Shown piece by piece: positions 35,599-45,000 of a DNA stretch of 64,000 nucleotides. The notes beneath the pieces were generated by a model that saw only the letters and a list, made by a program, of their open reading frames with translations, ran no database searches and was not told the origin of the DNA. This DNA comes from Nostoc sp. 'Peltigera membranacea cyanobiont' 210A (GTDB lineage Bacteria; Cyanobacteriota; Cyanobacteriia; Cyanobacteriales; Nostocaceae). The number at the start of each line of letters is the position of its first letter. Position 1 is the first letter of the stretch. The DNA is taken from contig NZ_NOLJ01000001.1 of NCBI RefSeq assembly GCF_002246015.1, positions 851,196 through 915,195 on the forward strand. Reading direction: 5' to 3'. Made by a program: the position numbers and the translations under genes.

Positions 35599-37176
35599 TT
35601 ATCTACTCGTTCTACGTTTAACGTTGGTTAACTTTTGTTGGATAGTATTTTCATAAGCTTCTTCTCTAGCAAAATTATGTTTTTTATCTAGTTCACTGAG
35701 AATTATCTTTAATTCACTTAATTTCGTTTCTGGGTGTGTCGCAATCTTATTTAGAAGTGTTGCAAAATTATTTGATAATCTAACAATGCTGCCCCGATCA
35801 AATAGATCAGTATTATATTCCCACACACCAAATAGTCCCTGCTCCGTTTCGTTTAACTCCAACAACAAGTCAAACTGCACTGTTTTGTTTTCGACCTTCA
35901 AAGATGTGATACTTAAGCCTGGAAGTTGTAAAGAAGGAGTTTGAGTATTTTCCAAAACAATTTTGGCTTGAAATAGCGGTGTGCGGTTCAACTCCCGTTT
36001 TGGATTCAGAACATCAACCAGTTTGTCGAAGGGTAAATCCTGGTGAGCATAAGCTTCTAAAGTCATTTCGCGGACTCGTTCTAACAACTCTACAAAAGTA
36101 GGATTTCCTGATAAATCTGTACGCAACACTAACTGGTTAACAAAAAACCCGATCAATTCTTTAGTCTCGGCTTGATTGCGGTTGGCAATATCAGTACCCA
36201 CAACGATATCTTCTTGATCGGTGTACCAGCACAGCAAAGTCTGAAAAGCCGCTAGCAGAATCATAAACAGTGTGATACCTTGGCGCTGATTCAGAGCCTT
36301 TAGCTTCTCAGATAAGGTTTTGGGTAGAACCAGAGCTTCCCTAGCTCCTGAGAAAGGCGTTAGCGTTCGCGGAGCGTCTCGTAGAGAAGCTCGCCGTAAG
36401 CATCGCGGGCGATCGCTAGAGAGTTCCAGAACAGGAAGTTTACCGCCTAATTGCCTTTGCCAGTAAGCAAGTTGAGTTTCTAATCGCTCTCCCTGTAAAA
36501 ACTGTCGTTGCCAAACAGCAAAGTCTGCATATTGGATGGATACTTCTGAAAGGGGCGAGTCTTTGCCATGAGAGAAAGCTTGGTACAAAGTTGCGATTTC
36601 GTGAATCAGCACACCTATAGCCCAGCCATCAGCAACAATATGATGCATGGTTAACAATAATGCATATTCTGCTGCCGCAAGTTGCAGTATAGTAACTCGC
36701 AACAAAGGCCCTTTGGTTAGGTCGAAAGGCTGTTGTGCTTCTTCACTCGCCAACCGTAAAACATCAGTTTCTCTTTGCTCTTGAAAAAGCTCTTGTAAAT
36801 CTATCACTACTAGTTTGAAGCTCAAACTCGGAGCAATAACTTGCAAAGGTTGCCCATCAACTACTGTGAATGTAGTTCTTAAAACTTCGTGCCGTCTCAC
36901 AACTTCGTTAAAGCTTTGCTCCAGCGCCGCTACATTTAACCATCCCACAAGACGCATGGATTGAGAGATGTTGTAAGCACTGTTCCCAGGCTGTAACTGG
37001 TCGATAAACCACAACCTTTGCTGGGCAAAAGATAGAGGAAATAAGTTAGATTCTCGACTTTGACGAACTATTTGCGATTGTGAAAAGACGTTCTGTTTTT
37101 TATTGTGAAGACGTTGTGCAAGAAGCTGAAGTTTCTCTGGGGAAAGACCAGCAATCCGTTGCGAAAGGTCACTCAT
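35599..37176 (-). CDS. Stand-alone NRPS condensation domain
   Basis: A 525-residue protein made of one canonical condensation domain: FAQQRLWFIDQLQPGNSAYN (C1), MHHIVADGW (catalytic HHxxxDG, about residue 178), and a full C-terminal lobe (LDLTGNPTF-like, HQDLPFDKLVD). No A or PCP. It should perform the condensation that the following C* domain cannot, joining the upstream polyketide intermediate to the last residue. The N-terminal 30 residues resemble a docking segment (LSPEKLQLLAQRL). Between RPR and TLTPFSGARE it has about 11 extra residues (CLRRASLRDAP) encoded by a dispersed DNA repeat. Confidence 0.9.
   Translation of the reverse strand: MSDLSQRIAGLSPEKLQLLAQRLHNKKQNVFSQSQIVRQSRESNLFPLSFAQQRLWFIDQLQPGNSAYNISQSMRLVGWLNVAALEQSFNEVVRRHEVLRTTFTVVDGQPLQVIAPSLSFKLVVIDLQELFQEQRETDVLRLASEEAQQPFDLTKGPLLRVTILQLAAAEYALLLTMHHIVADGWAIGVLIHEIATLYQAFSHGKDSPLSEVSIQYADFAVWQRQFLQGERLETQLAYWQRQLGGKLPVLELSSDRPRCLRRASLRDAPRTLTPFSGAREALVLPKTLSEKLKALNQRQGITLFMILLAAFQTLLCWYTDQEDIVVGTDIANRNQAETKELIGFFVNQLVLRTDLSGNPTFVELLERVREMTLEAYAHQDLPFDKLVDVLNPKRELNRTPLFQAKIVLENTQTPSLQLPGLSITSLKVENKTVQFDLLLELNETEQGLFGVWEYNTDLFDRGSIVRLSNNFATLLNKIATHPETKLSELKIILSELDKKHNFAREEAYENTIQQKLTNVKRRTSR
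36356..36405. repeat. Dispersed GC-rich repeat inserted in frame in the C-domain gene
   Basis: Read on the minus strand the insert runs CTTACGGCGAGCTTCTC, TACGAGACGCTCCGCG, AACGCTAACGCC. The copy at 2322-2378 has nearly the same sequence. It keeps the reading frame and adds about 11 residues in a surface loop after RPR. The neighbouring C domains of this locus lack the segment. Confidence 0.75.
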
Positions 37177-37262
37177 TTTAATTCCCTGCTTTTACCTTTG
37201 TTGGTATAATTTTTAAACAACTAAATGATTGATGACCAGATTTAATCAATTTAATTACTTAC

Positions 37263-40200
37263 TTAGTTTTGCGAAGCAATTAAGGTCTGCATCTCATGTT
37301 CTGATAGCTGTTCAATATCTGCTAAGGCTTGAGCCAACTCTTCTAAATTTGTCTGTTCAGACAGTTTTTGGACAATAACTTCAGCTAATTCAGCTATAGT
37401 TGGCCCGTTAAAGAAGCCTTTATAAGAGAGTTCTATTTGGAAAACTTTGCACATTTGAGAAACTAATTGAGTGACAAATAAAGAGTCTCCTCCTAGCTCA
37501 AAAAAATTATCGTGAGTTCCTACTTTCTCAATACCTAAAAGTTGTTGCCAAACATCAGCAAGGGTTCGCTCAATTTCATTACTAGGAGCAACATAAACAT
37601 TTGTTAAATTAGGGCGCGGGTGGGTTGGTTTGGATTGACTTAGTTGAGCTAGTTTTTCCTCGAAGGATTTAGGAGATTCCTTTGCCTTAATCCGGCTAGA
37701 AAAATCTTGTGTTGATACAATTACTTGAGAAACTGTGCTACTACACAGAATACGTCTAAACGCCTCTATGCCTTCAAAAGAAACCATTCCTGCTGCCAAT
37801 TCTTCTCCTGTGATTTCTTGATGCCTTGTTTCAATAGCAATTGCCATTCCTACACTGTTCCATCTATCCCAGTTAATAGACTTAACGAATTTCCATGTCC
37901 CATATTTGGAGGTACTGTAGTGAGCGAAGGAGTCAATAAAAGCATTTCCAGCTGTATAATCTGCCATTCCAGATTCGCCAACAAACGAATTGAGTGATGA
38001 ACAAAGTACAAAGAAATCCAGTTGGCTTTCTTGGAATAAAGTTTCAAGTACTCGTGTTCCTTGTACTTTCGGTGCTAAAGCACTTGCTACAGTTTCTTTT
38101 GTTGTGAGTTGCATCATCCCTCCGCCGTAAACTGCGGCTGCATGAATTACTCCATGAATCTCACCAAATCGCTGATTACTTTTGTTAAGCACCACTGACA
38201 TCTGGTCAAGATTGGTAACATCGGCACTAACTATCATTACCTCTGCACCTAACGCCTTCATCGCCTGCAATTTTTGGATCTTCTGGCTGATACGATTTTG
38301 CTGATCGTGAGTCGATAACCATTCAGACCACTTGTCTTGATCGAGGAAAGCTGAACGCCCCAGTAATATTAGTTTTGCTTGCACAGTCTGTGCTAAATAT
38401 TCTGCCAACTCCAGACCAACACCTCCTAATCCACCAGTGATGAGATATACTCCCTGTTTTCTGAGGCGGAGATTTTCGGTAACGGTTTCATGTAGTTGCA
38501 CAGGTTCAAAATCTTGCACCCAGCGATTCCGCCCACGGTAAGCAATAATTTGGTCAGATGTATAAGTCGTGAGTTCCCCTATCAGGGTTGTGATGAGTTG
38601 TTCCTCTCGATTGCTTTCTACAGGAACTACAACATCAATACTGCGACAGGTTATATTTGGATACTCTAGCGGCATAACTTTGCAAGCTCCGAGAACCAGT
38701 GCCTTTTCTGGACATAATATTTCTGAACCTGTTACTTCCTGCAAATTGTTGGAGACAATGCTAATTTCTAGAGCATCTGTTTGGTTATTTTCTGTAATGG
38801 CCTGCGCCAAAAACAATAAACTCGACCAGCCTAAAGCTTCAATTGCTGAGTTGGTGTAAATGTTTGGTGTCACACTCCACAGATGAACAATCCTTTTTGG
38901 AATCTTACCCAAGTTCCGAAGTTCTTTGAGTAGGGTGTTGTATTCATCCTCTTTTTGAGGGTTAATTGTATATGTGAGCTTAGAATATTCGCTAATTTGC
39001 TGAAATTGCTCTCCAACTCTAACGCTAATAACATCCTGCTTCTCAAGTAATAGCTGTTTTACCAGCTTTTCGCCCAAGCCGCACTCATCCACAAACACTA
39101 ACCAACATCCTGATTTTTCTCCGAGTCCAGGTTGAGGTTGCGGTGGCATGGTACGTTTCCAAGAAGGGATGTAAAACCAGTCAGCAATATCTGACTTTTT
39201 CGCCAACAAGTCTTGGTTGGTAAATGCTGTAGGTGCTGAGTCAGTTACCGATGATGCAGCAGGTTGAGCCACAAAAATCTGTTCACCGAAAGCTTTAGTT
39301 TCCGAGACAGCTGCTACCTCAACAAACCCTTGAGAGTGTAGAGCCTGTTTTTGTGCTTCAATCCAGTAACGTTGGCGCTCAAATGGATAGGTTGGTAAGG
39401 GAATGTGATGGCGTTGTTCGTTAGCATAAAAACCAGACCAGTCTACTTTGACACCAAAAAGCCAGAGCCGCCCCAAAGAGTTGAGTAAAAATGCTACATC
39501 CGACTGTTGTTCTTGTGGATGGCGGATTGAGGTTAGTATGACCTGTTGATCTTTGTGATGTTGCTTGGTAAAGGTACTTAAAGTTCTTCCCGGCCCGACC
39601 TCTAAAAAGATGCGCTCCTGTGTTTTGAGTAACTCAGTTATCCCTTCGCTAAAGCGCACTGTCTGCCGTAGATGCTTTACCCAATATTTTGGGTCTGTTG
39701 CTTCGGCTACAGTAATCCAAGTACCACTAACGTTAGACACAAACGGAATTGTCGCCGGATGAAGTTGGAGTTTTTGTAACTGTTCTGTAAATGGCTGGAG
39801 AATTGGCTCCATCATCTGAGAATGAAAGGCATGAGAAGTATGCAGCCTACGACAGCCGACACCTTTGGCTTCTAGCTGTTGTTGTAATTGTGCGATCGCT
39901 TCAGTTGTACCAGAAACCACGCAGTAAGAAGGACCATTGCTTGCAGCTAAAGAGAGTTCCCTATTTAGTAATGGTTGTATTTCTGATTCGGGAAGTTGCA
40001 CAGAGAGCATTTCCCCACTGGGAAGTTGCTGCATTAGTCGTCCTCGGATTGCCACTAGCGCTAAAGCGTCTTCCAGCGAAAAAACTCCAGCTAAAGTAGC
40101 AGCAACATACTCTCCGATACTATGACCAATCATCGCCTCTGGGTGTACACCCCATCTCATCCACAATTGAGCTAGGGCATACTCGATCGCAAATAATGCT

Positions 40201-42023
40201 GGCTGGGCAACAATTGTCTGTTTAAGCTGTTCTGTCGCCTTGGCTGTCTGTGCCTCATCTGGATACAATACATGACGTAGGTCAAAACCTAGATGCGGTT
40301 TCAGTAGTTCACAACAACGATCAACAGCAAGTGTAAAGATTGGCTCACTCTCGTAGAGTTCTCTACCCATATTTACGTACTGTGTTCCTTGCCCGGAAAA
40401 CATAAATACCACAGGACGATTAACAGGCTGCTGGTATTGGGTGAAAACTCGTTGTGAATCTAAAGGGGAAAGCACCTTCAACGCATCATTCATGTCTTGA
40501 CATACCACCATCCGGCGATGGTCAAAAGCTCGACGACCGACACTAAGGGTATGAGCCACATCAGCGAAGTTGAGATTGGGATGTTGTTTGAGGTGATTAG
40601 CCAGATTCGCCATAGCTGTTTCTAATGCCGATTCCGTTTTGGCAGAAAGAACCAACAGATGATATTTCCTCCCCGACTCCCCCTGCCTCCCTTGCTCCTC
40701 CACTGGGGCTTCTTCCAAAATTACATGGGCATTAGTCCCGCCAATCCCAAAAGAACTGACTCCGGCACGGCGAGGAATGCCGTTTGTTTTCCATTGGGTA
40801 AGTTTGGTGTTGACATAAAAAGGACTATTGGCAAAATCAATTTGCGGATTAGGTTCTTGAAAGTGCAAACTAGGCGGTATTTGTTGATTCTTCAGGGCTA
40901 GGACGGTTTTAATTAAACCTGTTACCCCAGCAGCAGCGTCTAAATGTCCAATGTTAGTTTTCACTGAGCCAATGGCGCAGAAGCCTTTTTTCTCAGTACT
41001 GGCTCGAAAAGCTTGTGTTAACGCCGCAATTTCAATGGGATCTCCTAGTGTTGTTCCTGTCCCATGAGCTTCAATATAGGTAATGGTTTCAGGTTCAACG
41101 TCGGCAACAACTTGAGCGGTTCTAATAACTTTGGCTTGACCGTCTATTCGTGGTGCTGTGTAGCTAACTTTGAAAGATCCATCGTTATTGATTGCAGAAC
41201 CTTTAATGACAGCATGGATGGTATCTCCATCTGCTAGAGCATCCTCTAATCTCTTCAAAACTACGATACCTGCACCTTCGCCACCAACAGTTCCCTGTGC
41301 TTGAGCATCAAAAGTGCGGCAGTGTCCGTCAGGCGAACCAATTCCCCCTTCTTTATAAAGATAGCCAGTTTTTCTGGAAGAACTTATAGAAACCCCACCA
41401 GCCAAAGCCAGATCGCATTCCCCATTTAGTAAGCTTTGAGTGGCTAAATGCACAGCGACTAATGAAGTAGAGCAGGCGGTTTGAACAGTGAAACTCGGCC
41501 CCTGTAGATTCAGCTTGTAAGAAACGCGAGTAGTTAAGTAATCTTTGTCATTTGCGATCGCCAACTGGTGATTATCTATAGATCCAATAATATCTTCGTT
41601 TAAATAAATATTCAGTAAGTACCTACTTAAGCTAGCCCCCGCGTAAACTCCAATAGAACCTTGATAATTTTCTGAGTCATAGCCAGCATCTTCAAGGGCA
41701 ATATATGCACATTCTAAAAATAGACGATGTTGTGGATCAGTAATTTCAGCTTCTCTGGGATTAAAACCAAAAAATGCAGCATCAAAAAGTTCTACATCTT
41801 CTAATACAGCTCGTGATTTGACAAACTTCGGATTATTCAGTGTAGCTGCATCTAGCCCATAAGCTAACAGTTCTTCATCAGTGAAAAATGAAATTGACTC
41901 TACACCATTTTGGAGATTTTGCCAAAACTCATCAACATTTTTGGCTCCAGGAAACTGCCCTGCCATGCCAATAATTGCTATTTCTGAACCATTATGCTCA
42001 ACAGATGCTATGGGGATATTCAT
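37263..42023 (-). CDS. Type I PKS module: KS-AT-KR-ACP
   Basis: 1586 residues. KS (about 10-430) has Cys in VQTACSTSLVAVH (about 182), with EAHGTGTTLGDP and NIGHLDAAAG His residues. AT (about 540-850) has GHSIGEYV (Ser about 635) and HAFH (about 732), the malonyl-CoA pattern. KR (about 1190-1400) has TGGLGGVGLELA. No DH, ER or MT. ACP Ser is in LGGDSLFVTQ (about 1511). It should add one acetate unit to the Ser-containing chain and leave a beta-hydroxyl, a statine-like unit. Its ATG overlaps the stop of the upstream NRPS by ATGA, indicating coupling. Confidence 0.95.
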   Translation of the reverse strand: MNIPIASVEHNGSEIAIIGMAGQFPGAKNVDEFWQNLQNGVESISFFTDEELLAYGLDAATLNNPKFVKSRAVLEDVELFDAAFFGFNPREAEITDPQHRLFLECAYIALEDAGYDSENYQGSIGVYAGASLSRYLLNIYLNEDIIGSIDNHQLAIANDKDYLTTRVSYKLNLQGPSFTVQTACSTSLVAVHLATQSLLNGECDLALAGGVSISSSRKTGYLYKEGGIGSPDGHCRTFDAQAQGTVGGEGAGIVVLKRLEDALADGDTIHAVIKGSAINNDGSFKVSYTAPRIDGQAKVIRTAQVVADVEPETITYIEAHGTGTTLGDPIEIAALTQAFRASTEKKGFCAIGSVKTNIGHLDAAAGVTGLIKTVLALKNQQIPPSLHFQEPNPQIDFANSPFYVNTKLTQWKTNGIPRRAGVSSFGIGGTNAHVILEEAPVEEQGRQGESGRKYHLLVLSAKTESALETAMANLANHLKQHPNLNFADVAHTLSVGRRAFDHRRMVVCQDMNDALKVLSPLDSQRVFTQYQQPVNRPVVFMFSGQGTQYVNMGRELYESEPIFTLAVDRCCELLKPHLGFDLRHVLYPDEAQTAKATEQLKQTIVAQPALFAIEYALAQLWMRWGVHPEAMIGHSIGEYVAATLAGVFSLEDALALVAIRGRLMQQLPSGEMLSVQLPESEIQPLLNRELSLAASNGPSYCVVSGTTEAIAQLQQQLEAKGVGCRRLHTSHAFHSQMMEPILQPFTEQLQKLQLHPATIPFVSNVSGTWITVAEATDPKYWVKHLRQTVRFSEGITELLKTQERIFLEVGPGRTLSTFTKQHHKDQQVILTSIRHPQEQQSDVAFLLNSLGRLWLFGVKVDWSGFYANEQRHHIPLPTYPFERQRYWIEAQKQALHSQGFVEVAAVSETKAFGEQIFVAQPAASSVTDSAPTAFTNQDLLAKKSDIADWFYIPSWKRTMPPQPQPGLGEKSGCWLVFVDECGLGEKLVKQLLLEKQDVISVRVGEQFQQISEYSKLTYTINPQKEDEYNTLLKELRNLGKIPKRIVHLWSVTPNIYTNSAIEALGWSSLLFLAQAITENNQTDALEISIVSNNLQEVTGSEILCPEKALVLGACKVMPLEYPNITCRSIDVVVPVESNREEQLITTLIGELTTYTSDQIIAYRGRNRWVQDFEPVQLHETVTENLRLRKQGVYLITGGLGGVGLELAEYLAQTVQAKLILLGRSAFLDQDKWSEWLSTHDQQNRISQKIQKLQAMKALGAEVMIVSADVTNLDQMSVVLNKSNQRFGEIHGVIHAAAVYGGGMMQLTTKETVASALAPKVQGTRVLETLFQESQLDFFVLCSSLNSFVGESGMADYTAGNAFIDSFAHYSTSKYGTWKFVKSINWDRWNSVGMAIAIETRHQEITGEELAAGMVSFEGIEAFRRILCSSTVSQVIVSTQDFSSRIKAKESPKSFEEKLAQLSQSKPTHPRPNLTNVYVAPSNEIERTLADVWQQLLGIEKVGTHDNFFELGGDSLFVTQLVSQMCKVFQIELSYKGFFNGPTIAELAEVIVQKLSEQTNLEELAQALADIEQLSEHEMQTLIASQN

Positions 42024-45000
42024 TCTTCCTTAACTCCTTGGTTATTCATTACCGACTTCATTTTTTGCAACCGTTTTCTTTGTTGAGATTTACCACTTGC
42101 AATTTTTTCTATTGAAATATTAATTTCACTTAAAGATGATGTTTGATTTTTAGTTGCACTAAAGAACTCTGCAAGAGAGCTAATAGTGGGATATCTGAAC
42201 ATATCGAGCATTGATAAATCGATTTTGAATATTTCGCGTAATTGGTTATTAACTTTAACCAGAAGTAATGAATGACCACCGAGTTCAAAAAAGTTGTCGT
42301 GAATACCTATTTTCTCGATATTGATAAATTTTTGCCAAATCGTAGCGATAGTTTGTTCTATCTCAGTTTGTGGCATCACATAAACAGCTTCTAGCTCTGG
42401 GCGGAGAGTTTCTGGTGCTGGTAGCGATCGCCTATCCAACTTGCCGTTGGGTGTTAGCGGCAGAGTTTCGAGTAGTACAAAAGCAGAAGGTATCATGTAT
42501 TCTGGTAACTTATCTTTCAAAAAGCTACGCAGTTCAATAACTGTAAGTTCTTGATCGGATTGAGGAATTACATAAGCTATTAGGCGCTTATCAGTCAGAT
42601 CGTCATCCCAAGTTACCACCACACCTTCGCGTACTTTAGGGTGTTGGTTCAATCTCGCCTCAATTTCTCCAAGTTCGATTCGGAAGCCCCGAATTTTAAC
42701 TTGATAGTCAATTCTTCCTAAAAATTCGATGTTTCCATCGCCACGATAACGTGCTAAATCCCCTGTTTTGTAAAGCCGTTCTCCAGGTGCAAAAGGACTC
42801 GGAATAAACTTTTCGTTGCTAAGATCCGGACGATGCAAATAACCTCGCGCCAACCCTACACCACCAATATGCAATTCACCTGGAACTCCAATAGGAACAG
42901 GGTGCAGATACTTATCTAGTATATATATACGGGTATTGGCGATCGGGCGACCAATAGGAACAATCGGCATCTTGCTATCGCGCTGACAGTTCCAGAAGGT
43001 AACATCAATAGCTGCTTCTGTTGGTCCATAAAGATTATATAGTTGTGCATCTAGACGAGTAAAGAATTTTTCTTGAAGCTCAAAAGAAAGCGCTTCACCA
43101 CTACAAATAACTCGTTTGATACTACTGCACTTTGGCAGCCTTGGCTCTTCTAGAAATACTTGCAGCATTGAGGGGACAAAGTGCAGTGTAGTAATTTTCT
43201 CAAAGGTAATTAGTTCAATAAGATAGGTGCTATCTTGATGACCTCCTGGTTTGGCTAAAACTAACCGTGCGCCCGTAAACAAAGGCCAGAAAAATTCCCA
43301 AACTGAGACATCAAAACTGAAAGGAGTTTTTTGCAAAACTCGGTCGTTTGCTGTTAATTCATAAGCATCTTGCATCCAAAGCAAGCGATTGCTTAAGGCT
43401 TGGTGAGAGTTCATTACTCCCTTGGGTTTTCCTGTGGAACCAGAGGTATAAATGACGTAAGCGAGGTTTGATGGTTGAACTCCACTAACAAGATTTTCTT
43501 GGTTTTGCTCAAGCATCTGAGCTTGAGTGTCATAGTCTAAACATATAACTTGAGCTTGGTTTTGTGGCAGATCCTTGACTAGTCTTTGCTGTGTTAGCAG
43601 TACTAATACTTGAGCATCTGCCAACATAAAAGCTAAACGTTCTTGAGGATATCCAGGATCTAATGGTAAGTAGGCTCCACCTGCTTTAAGAATGGCTAAT
43701 AGTCCAACCACCATTTCAAGCGATCGCTCCACACAAATCCCTACCAATACCTCTGGTTTCACCCCAAGCGATCGCAAATAATGCGCCAATTGATTTGCAC
43801 GGTTATTTAGCTCTCGATAGCTGAGGTGTTGGTCTTCAAAGGTTACAGCAATTGCATCAGGCGTAGACACGCAGTGGCTTGTCGTCAGACATCGCTCTAC
43901 TTGAGCCTCAAATAACTCATGGATACAATACTCTCCAGGATAGTCAGTTTGAGTATTGTTCCATTCCACCAACAACTGATGCTGTTGAGTTTGTGTCAAT
44001 ATAGGCAATTCTGCAAGGGGTTGCTCTGGGTTGGCGACAACACCTTCTAGCAAGGTTACGTAATGTCCGAGCCAACGCTGAATTGTTTGGGTATCAAATA
44101 AATCTGTATTATATTCCAGTTCTATTACTAGTTCACTGTCTGTCTGAAGAATATTTAAATTAATATCCAGCTTAGTAGCGCTGGTAGCATTTTTAGCTAT
44201 CTCAAACTCTTGTTTTAAAGACTTGGACACCAATGGAGCTTTGTCCAGATTAAACCCTGTGGTAAAAAGAGGGGTGCGGCTAGGGTCTCGTGGTAACTTT
44301 AAATTTTCAATTAGTTTAATAAAAGGATAAATTTGATACTCGTAAGCATCTAACAATACCTGCTGGATTGAACTCAAATACTCTGTGAATCTTGGGTTGC
44401 CAACAACTTGGCTGCGTATGGGCAATAGATTAACACAGTGGCCAACAAGATATTCACCTGCGATCGCAGATTGTCCAGCCGAAGCAATACCAACAACGAT
44501 ATCTTGTTGATTCGTCAATCGTTGCAACAAGGTGATAAATGCTGTTAAAAGAATCGTAAATAAAGTATAACCACGTTGTACACTTAAGCTTTTCAACGAA
44601 TTATACAAAGTGGAATCGAGGATGAGATTTTCTCGCGCGCCAGTGTACGAAAATATCGGTGGTCGAGTCCGGTCAGTTGGTAATTCCAAAACAGGCACTG
44701 AACTGGCAAATTGACTCAGCCAATAAGCTTCAGCTTTTGCCATTTCTGGACTCTGTTGCATTTGTACTTGCCACAGAGCATACTCACTCCATTTCATGGG
44801 TTGGGGAAGTTGGCTAGCAATACCTTGGCATTCTGCTGAATAAATTGCTGCTAGTTCTCGCAACAAAATACTAATTGACCAGCCATCAGCAACAATATGA
44901 TGATTTGTCAGAATCACAAGATGATGATCTTCCTGCAACTTGACTATGCGACAGTTCAGCAATGGCCCTTTTTCTAAATGAAAAATTTGTTGAGCTTCTC

